A stretch of 57,271 nt of DNA from Lysobacterales bacterium (GCA_022844165.1 JALHMH010000030.1:1-57271); one strand, 5' to 3'; positions 38,034-47,930 are shown, counted from the stretch's first letter. Notes: generated from the letters alone by a model not told the origin. Translations and numbers: made by a program.

Positions 38034-39704
38034 ATGACACACGACGTTTTCATCAGCCACTCGAACCAGGACAAGCACATCGCGCTCGCAATCTGCGCAC
38101 GATTGGAGGCAGATCGGATCCGATGTTGGATTGCGCCACGCGATGTTCCGGTAGGAAAGTCCTGGCCGGCGGCGATTCTCGATGCAATCGATCAGTGTCG
38201 CGTGATGGTGCTGGTTCTGTCATCGGCATCCAACGCATCGAAAGACGTCGGGCGCGAAGTCCAGTCTGCCGCTCAGTCCGGAAAGATGATCGTTCCCTTT
38301 AAGATCGACGATGTCATTCCGAGAAAGGAACTCGACTACTTTTTGAAGGACGTCCATTGGCTGGACGCAGTCACTCCACCAATGGCAGCCCACATCGAAG
38401 TGTTGGCGGCGCAACTTAAGGCCGCTCTCGAAATTGCCGCGCGGCGGACTGCTGAAGAACCTGCGTTACCCACGACACCCTCTTTGCCTTCCAATAAGTC
38501 CGGAAGTGCGACCTCGAACTCGAAGTCGACGAAGTTTAAGCGCAGTCTAGCCATCGCTGCGACCATTACCGCATTGGCGATTGGTTGGATCTATTTCTTT
38601 CGCTACGTGGACAAGCCAACAGCCGACGGCAAAGTCGCGGCGAGCGATAAAGTCACTGACCCATCGAGCAGACGATTTAGGGACACAATGGACGATGGCA
38701 CTAAAGGCCCGGAAATGCTCGCGCTGACCGGTGGAACGCATACCTTTGGTTCGCCCCCAAGCTCGTCCCTTGCCCAGCCAAACGAGAAACCGCAGGTAAC
38801 CATCCAGCTAAAGCCGTTCGCTGTCGCAGTGACCGAGGTCACGCGCGATGAATTTGCAGCCTTCGTGCAAGACACCGGTTACGTGACGCACGCCGAACGT
38901 CCAGGCGCCAAAGGCTGCGGCGTCTACATCGAGACCGGCTCGGGAACCGAGAAGAAATGGGCCTGGGTTGAGAGCCCAGATCACGATTGGAAGCGCCCCG
39001 GGATTCAACAGGAAGGCGATCACCCGGTGGTTTGCGTAAACCATGACGACGCAATGGCGTACGTCAATTGGATGCGCAAACGCTCAGGCAAACAGTATCG
39101 GCTGCCCAGCGAGTTTGAGGCCGAGTACTACATGCGGAGTGGTCGCTTTGACACCGAATACCCTTGGGGAGACACGATTGATGGCGGATGCGGTCAGATC
39201 AACGGCCAGATCGGCGAATGCCATGAAACTGATCCTCCGGGCAACCACAGCATGTCCGTCTACCAGTTGGATCCGAACACGCTTGGGCTCAAGCACGCGC
39301 TTGGCAATGTGCATGAGTGGACGAGCACTACTTACACCACCGCACTAGGAGACCCGAAAACCGCAACTCCTGGGAGCTACGTCATTCGCGGTGGTAGTTT
39401 CTTCAACCTGGCGGACACCATGCGCGGCGCCGCTCGCTGGGGTTGGCCGCAAGGAGCAATGCACTCGTTTATTGGGTTTCGGCTGGCACGGGATTTAGCT
39501 TCAGATGAGATTGCTTTAGCGCGAACGCAGCGCTCGCCGGATTCTCGCCACACATCCGGCCTGTCCGATAGCAAGCCACTTGAAGCCGACTCAGGATCGG
39601 AAGGCAGGAGGGTGGAAGGGCGATCCGGATTTGACCGCGCTCAAGAACCCCTACTCGCTCTCAGGCCAACATCCCGTCGTATGCGTCTCATGGCAAGCTG
39701 CTGA
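38034..39704 (+). CDS. TIR - transmembrane - FGE-fold protein
   Basis: 556 residues. The N-terminal TIR domain (1-135) is canonical: HDVFISHSNQDK, CWIAPRDVPVGKSWPAAI and DVGREVQSAAQ, in which Glu75 sits where NADase TIRs have the catalytic Glu. One membrane span follows (about 170-192, SLAIAATITALAIGWIYFF). Residues 230-490 form a full formylglycine-generating-enzyme/SUMF1-type domain (MLALTGGTHTFGS ... RGGSFFNLA ... SFIGFRLARD). The Cys pair that binds copper in true FGE is missing, so it is more likely a ligand-binding fold. The last ~65 residues continue past the domain in a frame that does not match the following FGE remnant. It begins 49 bp after the giant gene with no clear ribosome binding site. 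It is a probable receptor-effector. Confidence 0.85.
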   Translation: MTHDVFISHSNQDKHIALAICARLEADRIRCWIAPRDVPVGKSWPAAILDAIDQCRVMVLVLSSASNASKDVGREVQSAAQSGKMIVPFKIDDVIPRKELDYFLKDVHWLDAVTPPMAAHIEVLAAQLKAALEIAARRTAEEPALPTTPSLPSNKSGSATSNSKSTKFKRSLAIAATITALAIGWIYFFRYVDKPTADGKVAASDKVTDPSSRRFRDTMDDGTKGPEMLALTGGTHTFGSPPSSSLAQPNEKPQVTIQLKPFAVAVTEVTRDEFAAFVQDTGYVTHAERPGAKGCGVYIETGSGTEKKWAWVESPDHDWKRPGIQQEGDHPVVCVNHDDAMAYVNWMRKRSGKQYRLPSEFEAEYYMRSGRFDTEYPWGDTIDGGCGQINGQIGECHETDPPGNHSMSVYQLDPNTLGLKHALGNVHEWTSTTYTTALGDPKTATPGSYVIRGGSFFNLADTMRGAARWGWPQGAMHSFIGFRLARDLASDEIALARTQRSPDSRHTSGLSDSKPLEADSGSEGRRVEGRSGFDRAQEPLLALRPTSRRMRLMASC

Positions 39705-40185
39705 CGCCTTCGCATCGTGGCTTTCAGCGGAAACAGGGCATCGATACCGACTGCCAACGGAGCAAGAGCAGGAATACTTCATTCGCGCCGGTCAAGAAGG
39801 AACAGTTTTCCCTTGGGGCGACTCGTTTGCACCTGAAGGATGCAAGTATGTGAACGGGCTAAGAACTGACGCAGTCAACGCTGGAACCCCGTGCACAAAT
39901 GACGCATATGGATATCAGTTGTTGGCCGTGGGAAGCCTTAGCGCAAACGCATTCGGGCTGCACGACACGCTCGGGAATGCAGCAGAGTTCTCCTTAAGCT
40001 GCATGCGATCTGCGCCCGGCGCCGTCGGCGATTGTGCGCACCGAGTTGTCAAAGGAGGAAGTGCTTACGATGGAGTTTCTAAGCTGCGCGCCTCTTGGAT
40101 ATGGAGCTGGACCCCAGAACACATCACTCCTTGGATCGGATTCAGAATTGTCCGCGAACTGGAAAATGCCGATCCAAACCAGTAA
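39580..40185 (+). pseudogene. Truncated second FGE-fold domain
   Basis: About 200 codons from a TTG. They match the C-terminal two thirds of an FGE/SUMF1 domain (HPVVCVSWQAADAFASWLS, YRLPTEQEQEYFIRAG, FPWGDSFAPEG, GLHDTLGNAAEFS, WIGFRIVREL). The N-terminal third with the usual MGS-type start is absent, and upstream codons in this frame reach a stop near 39517. The remnant overlaps the tail of the TIR-FGE gene in another frame. The simplest reading is a former tandem second FGE domain cut off by a deletion with frame loss, or a collapsed repeat in the assembly. It could still be translated as a small protein. It too lacks the copper-binding Cys pair. Confidence 0.6.
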
Positions 40186-40230
40186 TCCGGCGACCGGCGG
40201 GAAGCACACTTTCGAACTCGATCTTAGTTC

Positions 40231-41934
40231 ATGACCACGACCACATCAGCCCCAAATAGTCGCCTTCCGCTAGTCGTTCATGTCGCTTTCGCTGGCAAGC
40301 GCCGATTGCTGCCTGCCATCACAGTTCCATCAGTCGACGAGGGCAAATTTCACGCCGAGCTTGAGGCTGAACTTACGGAACGACTGCGCTGCCTGCCGGA
40401 CGAGCTGGGCCTGATGCCTGGCGATCAGATTTGCGCTATGTCCTCTCTCGCCAGGGGAGGCGATCTTGTCTTCACACGCGCATGCAGGGCGCTGGGGTGG
40501 CGTCAGCGCATCCTGCTGCCGCAGGCCCGTGAAGATTTTTTGCGTGCCAGCGAGGAGTCGAGTAGTGAATTGGGGGACTTCACTGCGGCCGAAGCAAACG
40601 AAGTGCGTACGTTGCTCAAGGGCAAGATGGTTGTCGAAGGTCCGAGCGTAAATACCACGGCTTGCCCTTCCTCGAACAATCCAACGGGTACTCAACTCCA
40701 CCTCATCGAGGAACGCGTGGTCAGCACGTCGGGCGATCGGGATACGCGCTTCGAAGACGTAAACCTAGAGATGTTGCGCGCCTGCGATGTGTTGATCGGT
40801 CTGTTGCCCGCCGAACCCGGTGAGAGCAAGCCTGCCGGCACTGAGGCGACGATGGCGCTGGCACAGCGCCGTTCGATTCCAGTGCTGGAACTGCGCGTCG
40901 CCGTGTCCGCAATCGGTAACCCCATGCTCAGTGAGAAGTGGCAGGGGTTGAAAGACCCGGAAACGGCTCAACCGCCTAAGTTGACTCCCACACTGCCTGA
41001 ACCGCTCAACGCCATCGATTGCGTAACTTGCGGACTAAACGATACGAGAGGGTATCGGCGAACACTACTCGACTTTGCGGATAAGACCGCCAACCACCGC
41101 CAAACCGTATTTCGTTGGGCGGCGCTCGCCATCGTCGGGGCGCATGTGATGGCCACTGCGCTGGCATTGCTTGCGCTGAAGGCCGACACCAAGCCTCTGC
41201 TGATTTGGCTATTGAGCGCGGAACTCATGTTCCTGGCAGCTGGCTTGAGTTACCACTGGTGGCTGCACCACTCCCATGCGGTCAGGCATTGGGCGATGGC
41301 ACGTCTGAGCGCGCAGATCGCAAGCTCGGTGAGCGCGCTTGCGCAGGCGCGTTGCACACTTGAGTACCTCCTGGATTTGCCGATGCCGCTGAGCCTGCGC
41401 CCGCTGCTGCGCACACTCAACGTGCTGCATTTGCAGGATTTGCGGATGCCGCAGCAGCCTTGGCAAGATCGCAGAACCGCCTACGTGCAGTCGCGCTTGC
41501 GCAATCCCGATCAAGGGCAGCTTGCCTACTACCAAGCCAAGTTGAAGCAAGCCCGCCGCTGGCTCAGCCTTGCACGCTGGGGCTTTTACTTGAGTTCAAT
41601 CGGCGCGTTTACCGCGACCGGACTTAAGTTGTCGATGAAGTTCAGCACCTGGCACTTGGCGGCGACCTTCGATCCTGCCGTGTCGCTCGGTTTCTTGGCA
41701 GTGTTGCTGCCCGTGATCGCGGTTGCGGGACTGTCGCTGGCCGCAGCGTTCGATCTTGAAGCGCGCGAACACATTTACGATGAAACGCTCAAGTTCCTGG
41801 AACAACAAACACGGTTGCTGGACGCAGCCGTCAGCGAAAACGAGTTCTCCACACTGGCCGTGGAAACCGAGCGACGATTGCTTGGAGAAACTGCAAATTG
41901 GTACGCGAGGCGCGCGTTCACCGGCATCGCCTAA
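40231..41934 (+). CDS. SLOG-like domain fused to four-span membrane domain
   Basis: 567 residues. The N-terminal ~230 residues look like a Rossmann-type SLOG domain: VHVAFAGKRRL, SSLARGGDLVFTRACRALGW, ACDVLIGLLPAEPGESKPAG and TEATMALAQRRSIPVLEL. SLOG domains are predicted to bind nucleotide signals. The rest has two pairs of membrane segments (about 290-345 and 450-510) separated by a helical region, ending RRLLGETANWYARRAF. That C-terminus recalls SLATT domains, proposed pore-forming effectors. A similar architecture recurs at 47931-50006. It lies between two TIR genes on the same strand (45 bp and 111 bp gaps), which supports a signalling or cell-suicide role. Confidence 0.65.
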   Translation: MTTTTSAPNSRLPLVVHVAFAGKRRLLPAITVPSVDEGKFHAELEAELTERLRCLPDELGLMPGDQICAMSSLARGGDLVFTRACRALGWRQRILLPQAREDFLRASEESSSELGDFTAAEANEVRTLLKGKMVVEGPSVNTTACPSSNNPTGTQLHLIEERVVSTSGDRDTRFEDVNLEMLRACDVLIGLLPAEPGESKPAGTEATMALAQRRSIPVLELRVAVSAIGNPMLSEKWQGLKDPETAQPPKLTPTLPEPLNAIDCVTCGLNDTRGYRRTLLDFADKTANHRQTVFRWAALAIVGAHVMATALALLALKADTKPLLIWLLSAELMFLAAGLSYHWWLHHSHAVRHWAMARLSAQIASSVSALAQARCTLEYLLDLPMPLSLRPLLRTLNVLHLQDLRMPQQPWQDRRTAYVQSRLRNPDQGQLAYYQAKLKQARRWLSLARWGFYLSSIGAFTATGLKLSMKFSTWHLAATFDPAVSLGFLAVLLPVIAVAGLSLAAAFDLEAREHIYDETLKFLEQQTRLLDAAVSENEFSTLAVETERRLLGETANWYARRAFTGIA

Positions 41935-42045
41935 CCGGGTTTGCAACGCATCCAGTCCGTCGCGATTTCGCGATTTCGCGCCGTTCGCTCCCTATCGACT
42001 GACCGATTGTAAGACAATCGCACGCATTGGAAGATGCCGAGAATC

Positions 42046-45000
42046 ATGACGCCAGCGTTCGACATCTTCATCTGCTATCGCCAATCCCTTTCCGCTTGGC
42101 CGGCGGTGCTTTTGTACAACCGCTACTTCGAGGCCTTCGGCGATACGGTCTTCATCGACCATGAGTGCCTACGTGCTGGAAAACACTGGCGTGACGATAT
42201 CGATGCGGTGATTGCCGACACATCCGTGATGGTGGTTCTTTTGAGCCCCGGCTGGATCGACGTGATCGAAAGGAAACGCGCCAGCAACGAAGCCGACGAG
42301 GTCATTCGCGAAGTTTGCGTCGCTCTCAAGTTCGACAAGCCTCTGCTACCCGTTTATCTCGACGACTCAGCAAGCGCATCGGCGGCGCGCGACAAGTTTT
42401 CGGATGGAACGGACCAGCATCGCGCAATCCAAGCGCTCGCTGACGCACATAGCGTCAGGTGTCGCTCCTCAACGAGCGATATCGATCTCGGCACACTGAT
42501 CGAAGAGACAACGGCGTACTTGCCACGCTTTCCCAAACGGTTTGCGCATCGTTGTCGGGAGCGACTGGAGCGGCAGCTTTCTGGCCATCCCATCGCTGGC
42601 GCGTGGGACGAGAAGTTCGAGTCATTTTTGTCGGCCTTGCGCCGGCCGGAGCTTGACAAAGCGATCAGCGATGCGTCGTTCCTAGAGCACCGGCTGCTGG
42701 TTATCAAAGGCGAAGAGGGCATGGGAAAGACCTATGCCCTGGGTTGGGCGATGCGGATGTTTGGCGACGGACCCGTGTTGCTCGTTGAGGCGCGCGACGC
42801 CATTTGGACCGCAGGTTTTGTGGCGGGCGTGGAGGCGGTTTTGCTCGCTGGCGATGCTCAAGCATCGTGCGCGTCCGGGCAACGATGTCTGGCCAGCACG
42901 GCGGAACTGAATCTCGCGATGGCGCAGCCATTGCTGATCGCCATCGACGGTCTCAATGAATATCCAACTCGGGACTGGTGTGAGCTTCTCAACGAAGGTC
43001 TCGCATCGATTGCGAGTGGTCGTCCGTGGAGGATCGTCGTCAGTGTTCGGACCGATGCCTGGGCTGATCGATTTGAGCGCCGACTGCGCCGACAACATGG
43101 GTCGTTGGAAGTACCCAAACTCACGCTCGGCGAATGCAAATTGCTCGCTGAGCGACTGAGCTTTCGATGGGAAGACGTTGACTCCGAGGTGCGCGAACAA
43201 CTTCGCAGGCCGCGAATGCTCATGGCGGTCGCGGGAATACCGCCGGACCGATTGACCGGCTTTGAGTTGAGCTATCCGCTGGTCATGCTGCTGCATCTTC
43301 AGCAGTCGGGCGACGACGCGATGCTGAACTTCGACACCATCTGCGACACGCTCCGCGAAATCGGTCGCGTCACGAATCAGAAGCTGGCCTTGACGCGAGA
43401 CGTGCTGCGCGAGCAACTGAGCGGCTTGTCCGAATCGAACTTCGAACTCGGTCTTGAGCAGCTATGCGATTTTGGCGTGTTGCATCGCCGCAATGGCAAG
43501 CTACGAGCGCATCCGAAAGCGACTTGCGTTGCACTTGGGCTCTATCTGCTCGGCGAATTGAACTCCCAAGAAAAGCCGGACTTCGTCGCGCTGCGTGAGC
43601 ATATCGCTCGTTTCATCTGCGACAGCGACCACGAATCCGTTTCGGAGGTGTTGAGTCACGCAATTGTTGCGCGACTCCTGCCGCGGATCGACGGCTCGCC
43701 AACTCCGTTGGATGAGTACGATCCGATGCTGGCGGCACTTTTTGTTGAATGGGATCGCCGCTTCAATCGCGACTACGCGCCAGCGCGACTCGCGCGCTGG
43801 CTGCTGCCCGAGTTTCTCTGGCTCTCTGAGAACAAGTTGCTTTCCGACCGCCTGGACTGGCTTCAAAGCGCCATCGACGGCGGCCCGCGAAGCGAGTGGG
43901 CTCCCGTGTTTGCGAAGCGGCTCGACCGTTGGTTCAGCGGCGTCAACTTGGAAAACGACGGACACACAGGCCCAGGACCGGCGGACGAAGCAGAAATCGC
44001 GAAACGTCATGACCAGTTTCAGCAAGCCAGGGCACTGGGCAACCTTATAGAGGTGGGAGAGCAAGAGTCCCGTTTACGTCGCCTTGGGCTCGAACTTGCG
44101 GCCCGCTGTTCTATCGATCCGCGGTCGGTGAACCTACTAGCGCTGGTTCTCTCCGTGACGGTGCAGCCAGCGGGCGGCTGGGATGAACTGGGGAAATGGG
44201 TGCGCACATACCGAGTTGATTGGTGGCCGATTTTGGAACCGATATGGCAACGGGTCCACAGCGCACAAATCGACAATGAACTCAGAGCGGATGTCGCGAA
44301 GTTGTTGTTCTTGTTGTGGCCCACGGATGGTTGCCGGCAGCTCGTTCAACCTCCGGATCCGCAGCATCATCGACCAAAGTTTGCGGAACCCATCGACTAC
44401 ACTCGCCTCGTCGACGCAATGCAATTGCCGGACGGCGACGCTGAGATGCGCCTCCGCCGCAAGCTGGACAGCAATGGGTTGTATGCGCGGGACCCGGAGC
44501 TGGCTGCGGCTGCACTTTGGCTGCCAACGCGTCTGCAGCAGTATTGCGCCGAGCTTGTCGATCGCGTCAGCGACAGCAGCAAATCTATCGATTTCTTTGG
44601 AACGAAGCTGGCGGCGCAGGCACCGCTACTGACTCCCGAACAAACGCGCCGATTGCGAAAACTCGTGCGCGAACGTACCGACATCGAACGCGCACAAAGT
44701 GGGCACTTGGGTTTTGCGGGATGGTTCAATCTGCCAGATGCCCGCCGGGCTAGCGCTGTGTTGTCGCAAATGCGCGAAAACAACCTCGCAAAGGATGCGC
44801 TGCGGGGCGCGTGGCTTTCAGTGAGAACAGCCGCCGCCGTAACTCGGCGTCTCTCGTCGAAGCGCTGGCAATCTGTTCAAGGGCGAATCGCGCAATGGCT
44901 ATTGGGAGTGTTCGACGCGACCAACGAATTCGCGATTCGCGATGCGCTAGTGCAGGTGCTGCCGCTGCTTCACGCGAGTGAGTTCTCGGATTCTGCTGAG

Positions 45001-46059
45001 TACTGGCTACTGCTGCTTTGCCTGGCGTTCGAACTTGAATCGGACGCGACCCATTTGATTCCGAGTGGGTGGCGGTACGTATCGGACGAGCAGTCGCACA
45101 ACAAGATCGACCTCGCGAGAAGTGCGATTCTGGCGGAGTCCGGCTCGCTGGCGCCCGATGAAATTCGGCAACTCTGTCATCGCGATCATTGGCATCTGGT
45201 CGCCGAGCCGGAACGCACGCAGTTCCTGGCTGAGCGCATTTCGATCAATCGAGCAAAGTTCTTTTCGCGAACGTCGATGCCGATGGACGACACACATCGG
45301 ATACGGGAAATCGTCGACAGCGATCCGGACTTCGTCGCTGAGGTGATAGCCGACCCCGGGCCACTGCGTGTCAATCGAGCCGAAGATGTCGCGGCTGCGA
45401 TTAAGCCAGGTTCATCGCCGCATTGGCTCGACCTAGTCACCCTGGTGTGTGCCCAGCCCTCGCTGATTCGCACGACCGTCAATGGAATAGGCCAAAAGTT
45501 CATTGTTGCATTCAAGGCAGCCGATTCTGAGCAAATGCGGCGATCTTGGGATGGCCTGCTCGACGGCGTTGAGCATGATGCAGACTTACTTCAGCTGGTG
45601 ATCGCTGCGAAACGAGGGCATCGTGCGCAATGGCTGGCCGACCGAGCGCAGATCGCAACTTCGGCGATTCCACACCGGCAACTGCGCGCCGCAACCATCG
45701 CCGCGATGATCGGCTCGGAGCGAGCGCCGATGGACATCGAACGCGCGAAAGTCGGCAACGACGGGTGGATTGCTAAAGGCTTTGAGAACGCGCTGGCCAT
45801 GTATCAGACCGACCAGTTGGCCCAAGCTTGGTATCGCCGTTTCAGAGCGTCAACCAATTGGTTCGAGGCTGTGGGTAGCTGGAGCATGCACTGCCAGTTA
45901 CTCGACTTGCGCCACCTCCTTTGGGACCGAGACTCGCTTCCACAGTTCGCGCTCGCAGAAAGCGCACGCTTCGAATACGCTCGGCGAAACGACATCAATC
46001 ACGCTTGCGAGAATCGAGCCAAGGAGCTTCGGAAAACACGGTTTGGGATCGTGATCTGA
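42046..46059 (+). CDS. TIR-STAND NTPase with large helical C-terminus
   Basis: 1337 residues. An N-terminal TIR-like domain (1-140: FDIFICYRQ, VFIDHECLRAGKHWRDDI, VMVVLLSPGW, EVIREVCVALKFDKPLLPVYLDD) includes Glu89 at the usual catalytic place. A P-loop NTPase follows, with Walker A GEEGMGKT (about 222-229), Walker B LLIAIDGLNEY (about 296-306) and SVRTDAW after it, as in NACHT/STAND ATPases. About 800 C-terminal residues are helical and probably act as the sensor. The ATG at 42046 is chosen because FDIFICYR begins just after it; an ATG at 42034 in the same frame is an alternative. The layout resembles bacterial NLR-like antiphage proteins such as Avs, with TIR as NAD-consuming effector. The target is unknown. 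Confidence 0.82.
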   Translation: MTPAFDIFICYRQSLSAWPAVLLYNRYFEAFGDTVFIDHECLRAGKHWRDDIDAVIADTSVMVVLLSPGWIDVIERKRASNEADEVIREVCVALKFDKPLLPVYLDDSASASAARDKFSDGTDQHRAIQALADAHSVRCRSSTSDIDLGTLIEETTAYLPRFPKRFAHRCRERLERQLSGHPIAGAWDEKFESFLSALRRPELDKAISDASFLEHRLLVIKGEEGMGKTYALGWAMRMFGDGPVLLVEARDAIWTAGFVAGVEAVLLAGDAQASCASGQRCLASTAELNLAMAQPLLIAIDGLNEYPTRDWCELLNEGLASIASGRPWRIVVSVRTDAWADRFERRLRRQHGSLEVPKLTLGECKLLAERLSFRWEDVDSEVREQLRRPRMLMAVAGIPPDRLTGFELSYPLVMLLHLQQSGDDAMLNFDTICDTLREIGRVTNQKLALTRDVLREQLSGLSESNFELGLEQLCDFGVLHRRNGKLRAHPKATCVALGLYLLGELNSQEKPDFVALREHIARFICDSDHESVSEVLSHAIVARLLPRIDGSPTPLDEYDPMLAALFVEWDRRFNRDYAPARLARWLLPEFLWLSENKLLSDRLDWLQSAIDGGPRSEWAPVFAKRLDRWFSGVNLENDGHTGPGPADEAEIAKRHDQFQQARALGNLIEVGEQESRLRRLGLELAARCSIDPRSVNLLALVLSVTVQPAGGWDELGKWVRTYRVDWWPILEPIWQRVHSAQIDNELRADVAKLLFLLWPTDGCRQLVQPPDPQHHRPKFAEPIDYTRLVDAMQLPDGDAEMRLRRKLDSNGLYARDPELAAAALWLPTRLQQYCAELVDRVSDSSKSIDFFGTKLAAQAPLLTPEQTRRLRKLVRERTDIERAQSGHLGFAGWFNLPDARRASAVLSQMRENNLAKDALRGAWLSVRTAAAVTRRLSSKRWQSVQGRIAQWLLGVFDATNEFAIRDALVQVLPLLHASEFSDSAEYWLLLLCLAFELESDATHLIPSGWRYVSDEQSHNKIDLARSAILAESGSLAPDEIRQLCHRDHWHLVAEPERTQFLAERISINRAKFFSRTSMPMDDTHRIREIVDSDPDFVAEVIADPGPLRVNRAEDVAAAIKPGSSPHWLDLVTLVCAQPSLIRTTVNGIGQKFIVAFKAADSEQMRRSWDGLLDGVEHDADLLQLVIAAKRGHRAQWLADRAQIATSAIPHRQLRAATIAAMIGSERAPMDIERAKVGNDGWIAKGFENALAMYQTDQLAQAWYRRFRASTNWFEAVGSWSMHCQLLDLRHLLWDRDSLPQFALAESARFEYARRNDINHACENRAKELRKTRFGIVI

Positions 46060-46123
46060 AAGCAGTCGGGACGAGAATCCTATGGCTAGTTACACAGGCG
46101 AGTTGGACTGAGGCGCAAAGACG

Positions 46124-46138
46124 TTCGGCAAAGCCGAA
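46124..46138. terminator. Hairpin between convergent genes
   Basis: TTCGGC-AAA-GCCGAA is a 6-bp perfect stem in the 83-bp gap between the convergent TIR-STAND gene and the secreted protein gene. It has no T-run, so a shared terminator is only possible. Confidence 0.3.
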
Positions 46139-46142
46139 TGCG

Positions 46143-47741
46143 CTACTTCGTGGCCGGCGCTGGATTGCGGCCTTTCGTCAGCGCGTCGAAATCGTAGTAG
46201 AACAACAAGCCAGTTCGGACTTCTGAACGTCCTTTACGGTCCTGCGGTGCATCGACATAAAGTCTCGCGGCCAACTTGAAGGCACCTATGCCGAGTCCTG
46301 GAAAGCGCAACTGACCGTCAATCACCCAACGATCATCGTCCGACGATGCGAAGGGCAAAGCGCGGTCGCGATCGCGCGGAATGTCGTCCCAAAAGTTGTC
46401 GTGCGCGGCGCCGATAAAGAACTGTCCCTGTGCGCCGTCCAGAAAAGGCGTTTGCGTGTGCAGCCCGAGAAACATCCTTGAGTCCGCATTCAACTCGCTC
46501 TCGCTGCCATCCGACGCAGCGGTCATACCGACACCGAATTGCATGCCCATGGTCTCGTTCCAGTGCATCTGCATACCGGTGTTGACGCGAAACACGCCAT
46601 CAATCTCGCCCAATGGATCGCCTGGGGATGTCGTGTTGCGCCCTGGCAATCCGCTATCGGAGACATACGACACTTCGGCGAATGTGCGGCACCAGGCAAA
46701 AAACTTTGCGCAGTTGCGGCGCTCTCGAATCGGCGTCTGATCATCCATCAAGTTGGAAACAAAACGTGTAAACGGAAACCCACGGAACGCATCGGACTCG
46801 GTCCGAAACAGAAACTCGCCGCCGGATTTCCATCCATTGTCGGCGCGCAGCGAATACGAGGGCCCGCTGAAGATCGCATAGTTGCGTAGGTTGGAGTAGG
46901 TCAGCCCCTGCGCTCTGGCGAAAAGCCGATCGACCTGCGAGCGCCTTGCGACGATCTGTTTGGTGCGCGCATCGCCAGCATCCAAAGCCACCAGTTTGGT
47001 CTCGGCGTCGACGAACTGCCGGTAGTACATGGCTGCTTGATCGATACCGAACTCCACGCACCGCGAAAACGACAGCTCGCGCTCGGTGCAAGCGGGTGGC
47101 TGCTGCCCAAGATCGAGGTAGGACGCAGCAGCGTCCAGTACCGCGCCCAAGCTGCTCGCCGACACCGAGGCCAACTTGAACGAATCAGCAATGAGCGCTT
47201 CTTTCTCTGCTGCCGCATCTGCTTTGACGGCGTCGGCAACTTTTGCGATTTCGCGCTCGGTTCTTGTCGCCTCCAAGACCCTGCCGGCAAGCACTGATTG
47301 CCGGACCAGCAACTGCTCCGTTCCCTCGATCGTTTCGATCGCAGCACCGGCGCCCTTCCTCGCTCCGTCACCAGCAGGCGGCGCTGACGTGGCTGGCCGC
47401 GCAGCTTCGGCGACACAAAGTGCGTCCAAGGCTTCGTACATCTCAACCACGAAGGCGTCGGCGTTCAATCTGCCCGCGCGCGTGGCGCGGCTCAGGGCCT
47501 GCGGCAATAAATACTCAATCAAGACGGTATCGTAGGCCGCCGGCCATTGACGATCCGCCAGTAACGCAACCACACGATCGAACTGTGGCGTTGCACCGCT
47601 GGACACTCGCCAGCGTACGGCATCCTCTGCGGCGGCGCTGAGATGCACTGCCTTTCCGTCTTTCCCGCAAGGTTCGGCTGCGGCTGTGGACGCCCAGAGC
47701 ACACCAACGGATGCCAGTATCCACCCTTTGCGAAGCAACAT
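46143..47741 (-). CDS. Secreted coiled-coil/beta-barrel-like protein
   Basis: 532 residues, no family recognised. A signal peptide is clear (about residues 1-22, ending ASTAAA). Residues 30-285 are mostly helical with Ala- and Glu-rich stretches (ADAVKADAAAEKEALIADS) and two Cys in ACTERELSFSRC. Residues 300-532 show amphipathic strands with alternating aromatics (SGGEFLFRTESDAFRGFPF, MGMQFGVGM) and end near RTGLLFYYDFDAL, as in outer membrane barrels, although the last residue is not aromatic. It is probably an envelope protein with a periplasmic helical part. It is convergent with the TIR-STAND gene and codirectional with the SLOG-like gene 189 bp upstream. Confidence 0.68.
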   Translation of the reverse strand: MLLRKGWILASVGVLWASTAAAEPCGKDGKAVHLSAAAEDAVRWRVSSGATPQFDRVVALLADRQWPAAYDTVLIEYLLPQALSRATRAGRLNADAFVVEMYEALDALCVAEAARPATSAPPAGDGARKGAGAAIETIEGTEQLLVRQSVLAGRVLEATRTEREIAKVADAVKADAAAEKEALIADSFKLASVSASSLGAVLDAAASYLDLGQQPPACTERELSFSRCVEFGIDQAAMYYRQFVDAETKLVALDAGDARTKQIVARRSQVDRLFARAQGLTYSNLRNYAIFSGPSYSLRADNGWKSGGEFLFRTESDAFRGFPFTRFVSNLMDDQTPIRERRNCAKFFAWCRTFAEVSYVSDSGLPGRNTTSPGDPLGEIDGVFRVNTGMQMHWNETMGMQFGVGMTAASDGSESELNADSRMFLGLHTQTPFLDGAQGQFFIGAAHDNFWDDIPRDRDRALPFASSDDDRWVIDGQLRFPGLGIGAFKLAARLYVDAPQDRKGRSEVRTGLLFYYDFDALTKGRNPAPATK

Positions 47742-47930
47742 CGCCGTTTCCCCATCCTGGTTGTTACCTCTCCAGGATTGGCGGACGGGGAAAATGTCTC
47801 ACCTCGGGCGACGATGATCAACGAACGTTCGCCGCCTGCTTGCGGCTGGCCCGGACTTTTGAAGACAGCTCATTGATCGGATCGATTTGGCGCGTCACCA
47901 CGCACAGCACCATGCGCATCGGCACTCAAG

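Noticed and set aside
38034..40185. Diversity-generating retroelement target
   Set aside because: FGE-fold domains are common DGR targets, but no reverse transcriptase gene or template repeat was found in the window.
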